From positions 88,706 to 152,705 of the forward strand of contig CAKZWQ010000028.1 of NCBI GenBank assembly GCA_937921935.1: DNA of 64,000 bases, written 5' to 3'. The notes beneath the pieces are model-generated. The model saw only the letters and a list, made by a program, of their open reading frames with translations. It searched no databases and was not told the origin of the DNA. The stretch is from an uncultured Gammaproteobacteria bacterium (GTDB lineage Bacteria > Pseudomonadota > Gammaproteobacteria > Steroidobacterales > GCA-2729495). This document shows positions 33,705-42,257 of this stretch, piece by piece; the stretch's first letter is position 1, and every line of letters begins with the position of its first letter. The position numbers and the translations under genes are program-made.

Positions 33705-34748
33705 ATGAGCGAACGCGTCAACAGGCAGTGGCGGGTCGCCCGCTACCTGGAACCGGGCGAAATGCCCGGCGAAGATCAGTTCGAGTGGGTCCAGGGCGAA
33801 GTCCCTGAGCCCGGTGAGGAAGAGTTCCTGGTGCAGGTCGCCTGCCTGGCGCCCGGACCTGCCCAGCGAGGTTACCTGCTGCCCGGCCGCGGCGATTTCC
33901 TGCCGCTGGTAAAACCGGGTGAGGTGATGCGCGGTCGCGGCGTCGGCCGAATCGTTGCGTCCCGTCATGCCGATTACCCGGTCGGCGAGGTTTTCCTCGG
34001 GTCACTCGGCTGGCAGGATTATTCGATCCAGCGCCCGCGCGGCGCTGAATTCGTATTCAGCACCGCGTTAATACCTGATCCCGCCGAACCCCTGTCCCTC
34101 GAACTGGGCATGCTGGGCCAGGCCGGGGCCACCGCCTACTTCGGCCTGTTCGAAGCCGCCGGGCTCGTACCGGGCGACACGGTGCTCGTGTCGGCCGCCG
34201 CCGGCGGCGTTGGCTCGATGGTTGGCCAGATCGCGCGCATCCACGGGGCCAAGCGCGTCGTCGGTATTGCCGGCGGCGCAGAAAAATGCGCGTGGCTTAC
34301 CAATACGCTGGGCTTCGACACGGCAATTGACTACCGCGACGACAATCTGGAAATACGACTCGCCGAGGAATTTCCGGATGGTATAGACGTGTTCTTCGAC
34401 TGTGTCGGTGGCGACACACTGGACACAGCATTGACGCACCTCGCGATGCATGCGCGCGTGGCGATCTGTGGCTACATTTCGACCCAGTACCTCGCTGACT
34501 CCGCGCCAGGGCCTCACAACTACAACTACCTGCTGCGCCGTCGCGCGCGCATGCAGGGCTTTGTGGTTTTCGATTACTGGGAGCGCTTCCCCGCCGCCCG
34601 CGAGAAATTATTCGCCTGGCACAAGGCGGGACAGTTACACAATTGCCAGGATGAAGAACAGGGACTGGAAAAAATGCCCGACTGTCTGGCCAGCCTGTTC
34701 ACGGGCGCCAATCGGGGCATCAAGCTGTGTCGCGTCGCGCCTGACTAA
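33705..34748 (+). CDS. NADP-dependent zinc-free MDR oxidoreductase (CurA/PTGR-like)
   Basis: The 347-residue protein matches medium-chain reductases of the prostaglandin/curcumin reductase type. It has an N-terminal GroES-like domain starting NRQWRVARYLEPG, LGMLGQAGATAYFGLFEA, the nucleotide-binding SAAAGGVGSMVGQIARIHGA, and the GGDTLDTAL segment. It lacks the zinc ligands of alcohol dehydrogenases. Such enzymes reduce the double bond of alpha,beta-unsaturated ketones or aldehydes. Position 25 bp after the SDR suggests a two-gene unit opposite the UbiD-family gene. Confidence 0.9.
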   Translation: MSERVNRQWRVARYLEPGEMPGEDQFEWVQGEVPEPGEEEFLVQVACLAPGPAQRGYLLPGRGDFLPLVKPGEVMRGRGVGRIVASRHADYPVGEVFLGSLGWQDYSIQRPRGAEFVFSTALIPDPAEPLSLELGMLGQAGATAYFGLFEAAGLVPGDTVLVSAAAGGVGSMVGQIARIHGAKRVVGIAGGAEKCAWLTNTLGFDTAIDYRDDNLEIRLAEEFPDGIDVFFDCVGGDTLDTALTHLAMHARVAICGYISTQYLADSAPGPHNYNYLLRRRARMQGFVVFDYWERFPAAREKLFAWHKAGQLHNCQDEEQGLEKMPDCLASLFTGANRGIKLCRVAPD

Positions 34749-34912
34749 AAAGGCCGTCGCGAGCTGCCGGCGTCGATCAGGGCCCGGCTTGTTCAGCCGG
34801 TTCACCCGCAACGATGTCCAGGCGGACGGGCCCGCTGGCAACCGCAAATACGACCAGCGAACCCGCCCACATCACTGGCTCGACGATTCACCCGATGCGC
34901 TCTAAAGCAACG

Positions 34913-35806
34913 CTATTTTTTAAAAGGATTCGGGGCGATGGGCGAGACAAACACCTTCAGATTGAATTCAGGCGCCGCCTCATCCGACTGCATCACGAAA
35001 TCCTGGGCCTCGATCCCCCATCGCACGGGTACCCGGCCCCAGCGAAACAAGCCGATAGTACCCAGCCCCACCGGCACAGAAAACCGATCCGAACCGCTCT
35101 TCTGCCAGTCGATAAGAATATTGGGCGTCATACCAATCAGAGTCGTCGAGTCTTTCCGCCAGTTGATGAAATACTGAATATTGGACTGATTGGTGCTTTC
35201 ACGATCCCCATCACCAGCGAAATCCCACCAGTGCTGACCCAGAACGCCCAGATTCCAGTTATTCAGTCCGAGGCCACCTGATTCATTCCCCAGGCGCGCG
35301 ACCAGGGCAGCGGGACCTGCCTGCCATTTCTCCTGCCCAAGTACGTCCTGACTGGCTGTCGGCAACACAAAAGTCGGCCCAACTCCCCAGATAAATCCAT
35401 CATCCCGGTTCGGCGCTGCCAGAGAGAAAAAAATCGTATCGGTATTGCCCGTCGTCCGCTGCTTGTAGAAAGTATCCGGATCGAAGCCATTGCTGCCAGG
35501 CAGATCTTCACCAACAGGCGCGGTCACCACCCCGGTGATGATTCGATTCACGAGATTCCAGTCACCACCCAGGATGGGTACGGGAAGAATCGGCTGCAAA
35601 CTCAGGGTGTTTTGCCACCGACTGCTGCCGTCGGGGTTCTTGCGGAGCGTGAGGTCATTCTGAGACAAAAGCAGCCAGGCATCGGAGACCGGGTTGTTGG
35701 ACTTTTGCGCTGCTTTCTCCAGACTCATCTCTGCCTGTTGCGCGGTCGCGGGTGCGCTGATAAAGGACAGCAGTAACAAATAGCAGGTCAGACGAATAGC
35801 TCTCAT
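34913..35806 (-). CDS. Putative outer-membrane beta-barrel protein of the RND operon
   Basis: The ATG at 35806 begins a signal peptide (about residues 1-23, ending PATAQ) and gives 297 residues. The mature part is rich in alternating hydrophobic/aromatic strands and ends in an amphipathic segment, as expected for an outer-membrane barrel; it resembles proteobacterial proteins often labelled neuromedin-U-like. It is not a TolC-type channel: there is no long helical barrel. It follows the RND pump gene by 103 bp on the same strand and is probably its last operon member. Function is unknown. Confidence 0.65.
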   Translation of the reverse strand: MRAIRLTCYLLLLSFISAPATAQQAEMSLEKAAQKSNNPVSDAWLLLSQNDLTLRKNPDGSSRWQNTLSLQPILPVPILGGDWNLVNRIITGVVTAPVGEDLPGSNGFDPDTFYKQRTTGNTDTIFFSLAAPNRDDGFIWGVGPTFVLPTASQDVLGQEKWQAGPAALVARLGNESGGLGLNNWNLGVLGQHWWDFAGDGDRESTNQSNIQYFINWRKDSTTLIGMTPNILIDWQKSGSDRFSVPVGLGTIGLFRWGRVPVRWGIEAQDFVMQSDEAAPEFNLKVFVSPIAPNPFKK

Positions 35807-35909
35807 AACGCGGGCGCCTTTGTTCTCAATCTGGTAATCAGGGGTTGATGCAATAGAGCGAGGCAAATCCAGTAAAACCAGGTTCGCCACGCGCGTGTCT
35901 CGATGTGGA

Positions 35910-38900
35910 TCAGGGACCGACTTGTTTCGCTGTTTGAGCTGCAACGGTGCCCCGGCGTTGCCGGAAACGTTCAGCCAGCGAATAGACCGCCGGCACCACC
36001 AGCAAGCTCAGCAGCGTCGAACTGACCATACCGCCGATCACAGCCACGGCCAGCGGTCCGGAGAGTTCGACCGCTTTACCGATACCCAGTGCCGGGACCA
36101 GCATCGCGAAGATGATGGTCAGGGACGTCATCAGGATCGGTCGCAACCGCCGCGGGCAGGCAGCCAATAGTGCCGTGTTCACACCCTGCCCCTGCTCGCG
36201 ATATTGATTGGTCAGATCCACCAGCAGAATCGAGTTTTTGGCCACCAGCCCAATCAGCAATACCAGGCCGACCATGGAGTAGAGATTCAACGTGGTCCCG
36301 GTGATCGCCAGGGCGGCGACACCACCGATGATCGCCAGGGGTTGCGCGACCATGATGATCAGCGGCTGCGAATAGGAGTGGAACTGGCTGGCCAGGATCA
36401 TGTAGACCAGCACCAGTGCCAGCAGGAAGGTAAAGCCGACCCCGCCGGAGGTTTCTTCCAGCTGTTCAGAGCCGCCCTGCAGCCGCAATGTGTAGCCAGG
36501 CGGCAAATAGCCCTGAGCAGCCTCGCGCACGCGATCGACTGCTTCGCCCAGGGAAATGGTCGGGTCCGAGTAGAAAGTAACCGCATACTGTCGGTTGATG
36601 CGCGTAATAACGGCGGGTCCGACCAGTTCCTCGAAGCGCGCAACGGTGTCCAGGCGCACCAGCGCACGGTCGGGGCTGCGCAGGTAAATCTTCGACAGGT
36701 CATTGAGATCGACATCCTGGCCGGCCTTCAGCCGGATGTCATAAAGTTCGCCGTCACCTGGATCGTCAGTGTACTTCGCCACATTCAGACCACCGGCCAG
36801 CACGTTGGCAGCCTGCGCAATTTCCCGCGAAGACAGGCCAAGTTCCTGGGCAAGTTCCCGATTAACCTGCAGACGCACCTGGGGCAGATCAAGCCGCAAA
36901 TCGATGTCGATTTGACCCAGTTCGGAATCCTCGGATAACAGGTCGCGAAATCCTCTGCCGAGTTCCGCGACCCGGTCGAGATCCGGACCCTGTAGCACAA
37001 AGCTCAGTGCTTCACCCCGGGCCGTTCCGGAAATGCCGTAGGGCGCCGGCAGGGCCACGATGCCGGGGACCTTCGCAAATTCCTCACGGAGTATCGGAAT
37101 CAGCTCGTACTGTTTCAGCTCGCGTTCTTCCGGCGGCACCATGTTCACGTAGATCAGGCCCTCGTTCACACCACCGGTCCGACCGCCGCCGAGGGTAGCG
37201 AAAATATTGCCGATCTCAGGCCGGGCCATCAGGATGGCCTCGATTTCGAGCATGCGCGCGTTGCCGTAGGCCAGGCTCGTGCCCGTCGGCGTGCGCAAGG
37301 TCACCTGGAACTGTCCTTCGTCCTCCGGCGGGATAAATTCGAAGCCCAGTCGCGAGAACAGGACCGGCGTCATCAGGATCACGGCAATCGCCCCGGCAAC
37401 CACGGTCCATCGGTGTTGCAGGCTCCAGGCCAGCACTCGTGCATAGCCAACTTCCATTCGATCCAGGCCAGCGGTGAGTAGCTGATAGGCCCGACCGTGC
37501 TGTTTGCTGACGCGCAGATAGCGCGAACAAAGCATCGGTGTCAGCGTCAGGGAAACGAACAGTGACACCAGCACACCGCAGGCGACCACAATCCCGAAGG
37601 AACCGATCAGCCTGCCGGGGATACCAGGCACGAAGATCACGGCGGCAAAGATGCAGGCCAGCACCAGCGTGGAGGCAACGATGGCGAGCTGCACTTCTTT
37701 CGCACCCTCAACGGAAGCCAAGACGCGATCCTGCCCCTCCTCAACGCGCCGCTGGATGTTCTCCAGCACCACGATGGCGTCATCCACGACCACGCCAATC
37801 AGCACCAGCAGGCCCAGCATGGTGACGGTATTCAGGGAATAGCCGAGAAAATACATGACCAGTGCGGTGCCGAGCAGCGACACTGGGATAGCAGCCGCAA
37901 CGATAAGCGTGGCACGGAAATTTCGCAGGAAGAACCAGACCACCAGCGCGGCGAATATTGCGCCATCCATCAGGTGCGCCTCCAGGGAGGCCAGCAGTTC
38001 GAGTATGTAGATGCTGTCGTCGCTGGACACCTCGAGATTGATACCCGGCGGCAGGTTCGGTCTGATTTCCTGGTCGATACGACGATTGATTTCGTTGTTG
38101 ATCTCGACGGTATTGCGCCCGGCGATCTTGACGATGCCGAGGCTGACGCCGGGTTCACCATTGTACCGGCCGACCTGGCGCGCATCGGACAAACCATCCT
38201 CGATGGTTGCAATGTCCCGAAGGTAGATCGTCACCCCCTGCCGGGATCCGATCACCAGTTGTTCAAGGGCCTGCGGATCGTGGTATTCCAGGTCCAGCTT
38301 AAGCAACTTCTCCTGGTCGGCGCCCACCAGGAAACCGCCCGGCAGCTGAAAGTGCTCATTACTGAAGGCCGCAGTCACATCCTGCACCGTCACGCCGTAG
38401 GCAGCGAGCCGGTCGAAGTCGATATTCACCCGTATAGTCCGGGTCCGCTCCCCGCCGATGACAATGTCACCCACACCGTCAATGGTTTCCAGCTGCTTCT
38501 TGACGACAGTCCGGATGAACTGGTTCAACTGCTGAATGGTTCGATCACCGTAGATGGATACCCAGAACGCGGGAAAGGCGCCGGTCTCCGATTTCAGGAT
38601 CTGCGGAAGATCCGCGTCCTCCGGCAGCTGTCGCTGGACCTGGCTGACCTTGGCCTGCACCTCGTTGAAGGCAACGTCAATATCCTTGCCGATCTTGAAG
38701 GTGGGTGTGACCACCGATTGACCTGCCGAGGTTGTCGACTCCAGCTGATCGATGCCGGGCACACTGCTGATTGCGCCCTCGATAACATTGGTGACACTCG
38801 CATCCACCACTTCCGGATTAGCACCGTCCAGGCGCGTGAACACGGAGATTTTCGCCAGATCAATGTTCGGCAGGCGTTCGACGCCGATGCGGTCGTAGGC

Positions 38901-38981
38901 GACGATACCGAACAGCACGATCAACGCATTCAACATCGCGGCAAACACATAGCGCTTTACCGACATGGATGCGAGGCTCAT
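35910..38981 (-). CDS. RND efflux pump inner-membrane transporter (HAE-1 type)
   Basis: The 1023-residue protein has the RND layout: an N-terminal helix, a large periplasmic loop (about 30-330), six helices, a second periplasmic loop (about 550-850), and five to six helices. The proton-relay segment GVVVDDAIVVLENIQRR carries the paired aspartates of the fourth helix. The first residues (VERLPNIDLAKISVFTRLDG) match the multidrug/organic-solvent AcrB-like group, not the heavy-metal group. It exports hydrophobic compounds using the proton gradient, working with the membrane-fusion protein whose stop abuts this start. Confidence 0.95.
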   Translation of the reverse strand: MSLASMSVKRYVFAAMLNALIVLFGIVAYDRIGVERLPNIDLAKISVFTRLDGANPEVVDASVTNVIEGAISSVPGIDQLESTTSAGQSVVTPTFKIGKDIDVAFNEVQAKVSQVQRQLPEDADLPQILKSETGAFPAFWVSIYGDRTIQQLNQFIRTVVKKQLETIDGVGDIVIGGERTRTIRVNIDFDRLAAYGVTVQDVTAAFSNEHFQLPGGFLVGADQEKLLKLDLEYHDPQALEQLVIGSRQGVTIYLRDIATIEDGLSDARQVGRYNGEPGVSLGIVKIAGRNTVEINNEINRRIDQEIRPNLPPGINLEVSSDDSIYILELLASLEAHLMDGAIFAALVVWFFLRNFRATLIVAAAIPVSLLGTALVMYFLGYSLNTVTMLGLLVLIGVVVDDAIVVLENIQRRVEEGQDRVLASVEGAKEVQLAIVASTLVLACIFAAVIFVPGIPGRLIGSFGIVVACGVLVSLFVSLTLTPMLCSRYLRVSKQHGRAYQLLTAGLDRMEVGYARVLAWSLQHRWTVVAGAIAVILMTPVLFSRLGFEFIPPEDEGQFQVTLRTPTGTSLAYGNARMLEIEAILMARPEIGNIFATLGGGRTGGVNEGLIYVNMVPPEERELKQYELIPILREEFAKVPGIVALPAPYGISGTARGEALSFVLQGPDLDRVAELGRGFRDLLSEDSELGQIDIDLRLDLPQVRLQVNRELAQELGLSSREIAQAANVLAGGLNVAKYTDDPGDGELYDIRLKAGQDVDLNDLSKIYLRSPDRALVRLDTVARFEELVGPAVITRINRQYAVTFYSDPTISLGEAVDRVREAAQGYLPPGYTLRLQGGSEQLEETSGGVGFTFLLALVLVYMILASQFHSYSQPLIIMVAQPLAIIGGVAALAITGTTLNLYSMVGLVLLIGLVAKNSILLVDLTNQYREQGQGVNTALLAACPRRLRPILMTSLTIIFAMLVPALGIGKAVELSGPLAVAVIGGMVSSTLLSLLVVPAVYSLAERFRQRRGTVAAQTAKQVGP

Positions 38982-40034
38982 TCACTCACCTGCAATTTCC
39001 ACCCGAGCGCCATCGGCGAGGAAGCCCGCGCCGTCTACTGCAATCGTCTCATCACCGCGCAGCCCGGAGATGATTTCCACAAAACGATCCTTGCGCTCCC
39101 CGCGTGTCACGGCCCGGGCATTGGCCACGCCATCCACGATCTCGTAGACCACATCACCGGCCGGTCGACGCACGACGGAGACCTGCGGCACGAGCAAGGT
39201 GTTTTCCCGGACTTCCAGTACCAGCTCAGCCCGTGCGCTGGCCCCTGGTCGCCAGCTACCCGGGTTCTCGAAGTCGACGATGATCTCCAGCGAGCGGCTG
39301 GATGGATTCACGCTGGGCCGGATATCAGTGACGGCCGCCATCACCGCTGAATCACCGGCTGCCACGGATGTCAGGCGCACCTGCAGTCCGGTAGCGAGCT
39401 GGGGTGCGCGGTATTCAGGAAAAGGCAGGCGCACGCGCAGGTTCTGCATGTCGATCAGGTCGAAAGCAATGGTGCCCGTCTGCACGTAGTCGCCCACATC
39501 GATACTGCGGGCTGCCACCTCACCCTTGACCGGCGCCAGCAAGCGTGTCTTGCCCAGGCGACGTTGCGTCCCATCGACGCGGGACTGCGCACCCCTGAGT
39601 TCCTCGCGCAAGGCATCCAGATCCGCAGCAATGCCGTCCAGTTCGTCTTCTGCGATCAGATTTTCCGCATAGAGCTTGCGGGCTCGCTCCAGTTCACGCT
39701 CCTGCTTGCGCAGCAGCGCGGACAGACGATTCAGGTCAGCCTGCTCGCCGGCCCGGTCGAGTCGGTACTGAGAGCTGTCGATTTCTGCAAGCACCTGCCC
39801 GGCATTTACGCCCTGGCCTTCGTCCACCAGGATCCGCACCACTTCGCCGGCCACCTCGGCGGCGACCTGCGAAGACGTGCGCGTCTCGATCACGCCGACG
39901 GACCACTCCGTCTGCTCCACGTCCGAGCGCGTCGGCTGAGTCGCGGTCACCAGGATGCTGCGCGTCTGCGAGACTGACGGCAGCGCAACCAGGCTGCAGA
40001 TGACGAACAGCACAAATTGGAGCACACGTCCCAT
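38982..40034 (-). CDS. RND periplasmic adaptor (membrane-fusion protein)
   Basis: The ATG at 40034 overlaps the preceding stop by one base (TGATG) and gives 350 residues starting with a signal peptide (about 1-24). A lipoyl-like half-motif (AEVAGEVVRILVDEGQGV), an alpha-helical hairpin (about 90-150, DLNRLSALLRKQERELERAR), the second lipoyl half (TRLLAPVKGEVAARSIDVGD) and the beta-barrel/membrane-proximal domains follow in the usual order. It links the RND pump to an outer-membrane channel. The pump gene starts immediately after its stop codon. Confidence 0.94.
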   Translation of the reverse strand: MGRVLQFVLFVICSLVALPSVSQTRSILVTATQPTRSDVEQTEWSVGVIETRTSSQVAAEVAGEVVRILVDEGQGVNAGQVLAEIDSSQYRLDRAGEQADLNRLSALLRKQERELERARKLYAENLIAEDELDGIAADLDALREELRGAQSRVDGTQRRLGKTRLLAPVKGEVAARSIDVGDYVQTGTIAFDLIDMQNLRVRLPFPEYRAPQLATGLQVRLTSVAAGDSAVMAAVTDIRPSVNPSSRSLEIIVDFENPGSWRPGASARAELVLEVRENTLLVPQVSVVRRPAGDVVYEIVDGVANARAVTRGERKDRFVEIISGLRGDETIAVDGAGFLADGARVEIAGE

Positions 40035-40513
40035 CAATTGAGTTCCAGCTCCTCCTTGAAGCCGAACCACCGGCTGTTGTCGATCAGCCGAATCCAGTTC
40101 GGCGTCAGGCGATACAGGTTGGCAGCCTGCAGTCGCTTCGCAATGGTTTCCTCGTTCTTGTCCTGCGGCTGCTCGAAGAGACTCTTAACGTCATGGAACT
40201 TGGCCAGGTAGTGGCGGAGCCCGCCCAGCCGCGAGGTCCCACTCAGGACTTGAATCCTGCCCGTCAGCTGCAGACCCCGGACCTCGTTCCAGGTGCCGCA
40301 GTCCGGGTTGATGGCTCCTGACACCTGTGCGTTGACCTCCATATCCCGGCCATGCCGGGTGCGGTGATCAGAAACGAAATAGAGATTCAGCTCCGGGTCG
40401 CTGGCATAAAATACCGTCGCCACCCATGGGCCGGCATCACCCTGCGTGCCCAGGGACAAGGTATTGTGGGCATCGAGCATTGCCCGGATGGCGGCGTGAG
40501 TTTCATCACTCAC
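40034..40513 (-). CDS. FMN-binding split-barrel protein (pyridoxamine oxidase-like)
   Basis: The 159-residue protein starts with a GTG sharing its first base with the ubiX stop TAG. It has the pyridoxamine 5'-phosphate oxidase-like split-barrel pattern: NTLSLGTQGDAGPWVATVFYASD, LNLYFVSDHRTRHG, and LQLTGRIQVL. Proteins of this group bind FMN or heme and often act as small flavin reductases. The position between ubiX and an efflux pump is unusual. The sequence does not say which cofactor or substrate is used. Confidence 0.82.
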   Translation of the reverse strand: MSDETHAAIRAMLDAHNTLSLGTQGDAGPWVATVFYASDPELNLYFVSDHRTRHGRDMEVNAQVSGAINPDCGTWNEVRGLQLTGRIQVLSGTSRLGGLRHYLAKFHDVKSLFEQPQDKNEETIAKRLQAANLYRLTPNWIRLIDNSRWFGFKEELELN

Positions 40514-41097
40514 TATTTGCGTTTACCGCTGTCGGCCCCTTCCCAGCGCTTCACGATACCGCTGTCGACCTCAAACAGATCCAGGACCCGGCCGACGGTG
40601 TGATTAATGATGTCGTCCACTGTTTTCGGGTCGTTATAGAAAGCCGGCATGGGTGGCACCTGCACGGCGCCCATCTCAGCCGCCCGGGTCATCAGCCGCA
40701 GATGCCCCAGGTGCAGGGGCGTCTCCCGAGGCACAATAACCAGCCGACGCTGCTCCTTGAGGACCACGTCAGCAGCCCGCACCACCAGGTTGTCGGCATA
40801 GGAATTCACCACGCCGGACAGGGTCTTCATGGAGCACGGGGCGATTACCATGCCACCGGTGACGTAGGAGCCGCTGGCAATGGACGCAGCCAGGTTCTGG
40901 TCGCTATGAACCACATCGGCCAGAGCCTCGACGGACTTCACATCCCAGTCCGTCTCCAGGGCAATATTGAGCTTGCCGCCGTTACTCAGGATCAGGTGGG
41001 TCTCCACCTCCGGCACATCCTTCAGGATTTCCAGGAGCCGGATCCCGTAAATCACACCGCTGGCCCCGGAAATGGCAACAATCAGGCGCATACTCAT
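40513..41097 (-). CDS. ubiX: UbiX flavin prenyltransferase
   Basis: The ATG at 41097 gives 194 residues; a second ATG two codons on (41091) is also possible. The protein starts VAISGASGVIYGIRLLE and has SYVTGGMVIAPCSMKTLSGV and SYADNLVVRAADV, the conserved FMN/dimethylallyl-phosphate binding segments of UbiX/Pad1. It makes prenylated FMN, the cofactor of UbiD-family enzymes; a UbiD-family gene is about 8 kb away on the same strand. It heads a leftward unit with the split-barrel protein and RND genes, coupled by overlapping start/stop codons. Confidence 0.93.
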   Translation of the reverse strand: MSMRLIVAISGASGVIYGIRLLEILKDVPEVETHLILSNGGKLNIALETDWDVKSVEALADVVHSDQNLAASIASGSYVTGGMVIAPCSMKTLSGVVNSYADNLVVRAADVVLKEQRRLVIVPRETPLHLGHLRLMTRAAEMGAVQVPPMPAFYNDPKTVDDIINHTVGRVLDLFEVDSGIVKRWEGADSGKRK

Positions 41098-41409
41098 ATT
41101 TTTCTCGACCAATACACGGTTGAATTCGGGCCCCGAACGCTCGCGGATCAGGGTGCATCCGTCAAGTGTAAGTAATGCGCCGGAAAACCGTCGCCCGCAA
41201 GACCCGAATGTCTGCCCTGCCCCCCGCTGTGCGGTCGCGCCGGCAGGCGGCAGCCCGGAAGTCTCAGGCAGGGCTTGCCGGCGAGGTATTTTTGCTATGA
41301 TCCGCCTCGATTCGTGTCGTCAGCAGGCCCGGTCCGACGGGCGCCATCCACCACGGTGGATTAAAGGGGAGTGACGAACACAAACTGTGATCTCTTTGGG
41401 GGTAATTAG
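41098..41409. other. Divergent intergenic region, ubiX / outer-membrane protein gene
   Basis: This 312-bp region separates divergent genes. It contains an extended -10 promoter for the rightward gene (41275-41301) and, in its leader, the palindrome ATCCACC-AC-GGTGGAT (41346-41361). I see no clear promoter for ubiX and no small gene. Confidence 0.55.
41275..41301 (+). promoter_or_regulatory. Putative promoter of the outer-membrane protein gene
   Basis: TTGCCG (41275-41280) is followed by an extended -10, TGCTATGAT (41293-41301). The hexamer spacing is 15 bp, shorter than usual, but the TGn extension compensates. It predicts a leader of about 100 nt before the ATG at 41410, containing the palindrome at 41346-41361. 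Confidence 0.55.
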
Positions 41410-42099
41410 ATGACTATAAGAATGGGCCTTGCCGTCGCCGCGCTGACGGTTCTCACAACCATGGCTATGCCAGTATCGGCCCAGGAAGGAGATTCACAGG
41501 GTGCCGCTCCGGCGGATCAGGAATCCGAACACTCCCTCTGGACCTTCTATGTGGGCGGCGGACTGGGTGTGTCTAAAGTCGACAACACCGCCTGTGATGC
41601 CCTGGGTTCCTCTGGTAACGGCGGTACCGGCAACCAGCAGGACTGCGAAGACGACGATATCGCCTGGAAGGGTTTCATCGGCTGGCAACCCCTAAAGTAC
41701 GTGGCGATTGAGGGCGCCTATGTCGACCTGGGCGAAACCACGGCCAAAGGCGGCGCCACTAATACGTCCGCAGAGGTTGATGGCTTCCAGGCATCCGCCC
41801 TGCTGTTTGTACCCGGCCTGGAGATGGTCGGTGCCTACATTCGCGGCGGCGCTTACTTCTATGAAGCTGATCTGTCTGGACGGATTGCCGGCGTTCCCAT
41901 TCAGGACCTCATCCCGGGCAGCACCTCACGCAGTGATACCGCCGCTGTTTATGGCATGGGTTTCCGCTTGCCAATTAATGACAGCCTGATCATCAGCGCG
42001 GACTTCGAGCGTTACCTGGATGTGGGTGACGATTCCCGCTTCAACGGCGGTGAAACCGACATCAACTTCTTCAGTCTGGGTGGGATCTTCACATTCTGA
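41410..42099 (+). CDS. Outer-membrane beta-barrel protein (OmpA N-domain/OmpW-like)
   Basis: The 229-residue protein has a signal peptide (about 1-24, cleavage after VSA). The mature protein begins with a strand (WTFYVGGGLGVSKV) and continues as an eight-strand barrel pattern with alternating residues (GFIGWQPLKYVAIEGAYVDLG, FERYLDV). It ends in phenylalanine (GGIFTF), the usual signal for barrel assembly by BAM. The loop near residues 55-75 has two cysteines in a CDALGSSG...DC context. It has no peptidoglycan-binding OmpA C-domain. Its role may be structural or transport of small hydrophobic molecules. It appears monocistronic. Confidence 0.8.
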   Translation: MTIRMGLAVAALTVLTTMAMPVSAQEGDSQGAAPADQESEHSLWTFYVGGGLGVSKVDNTACDALGSSGNGGTGNQQDCEDDDIAWKGFIGWQPLKYVAIEGAYVDLGETTAKGGATNTSAEVDGFQASALLFVPGLEMVGAYIRGGAYFYEADLSGRIAGVPIQDLIPGSTSRSDTAAVYGMGFRLPINDSLIISADFERYLDVGDDSRFNGGETDINFFSLGGIFTF

Positions 42100-42127
42100 G
42101 CCACGGCGCGAACGCGCCTGATCAGGA

Positions 42128-42203
42128 TGGTGCCGGAGAGAGGAGTCGAACCTCCGACCTTCGCATTACGAATGCGCTGCTCTACCAACTGAGCTACTCC
42201 GGC
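42128..42203 (-). tRNA. tRNA-Thr (anticodon CGT)
   Basis: A 76-nt tRNA reads on the minus strand with a perfect 7-bp acceptor stem (GCCGGAG/CTCCGGC), an encoded CCA end, D-arm AGCTCAGTTGGTAGAGC, anticodon loop TTCGTAA (anticodon CGT) and T-arm GTTCGACTC. The body closely matches E. coli thrW, decoding ACG. thrW-type genes are known integration sites, but no integrase or duplicated 3' end is visible beside this one. Confidence 0.97.
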
Positions 42204-42214
42204 CCGGGCGGCGC

Positions 42215-42243
42215 AGTATAAGGAAAGGACCGATACCCGGCAA
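42215..42243 (-). promoter_or_regulatory. Promoter of tRNA-Thr
   Basis: On the minus strand TTGCCG (42243-42238), a 17-bp spacer and TATACT (42220-42215) lie 11 bp before the tRNA 5' end. The GC-rich stretch between the -10 and the tRNA looks like a stringent-control discriminator, as is common for tRNA promoters. Confidence 0.7.
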
Positions 42244-42257
42244 TGACGCCGGTTGGC

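Noticed and set aside
37974..39350. A 458-codon plus-strand frame opposite the RND and adaptor genes
   Set aside because: It is antisense to two clear genes and spans their junction; no protein family is visible.
42128..42203. tRNA-Thr as an integration site for a genomic island
   Set aside because: No integrase, no second copy of the tRNA 3' end and no composition shift are seen on either side.
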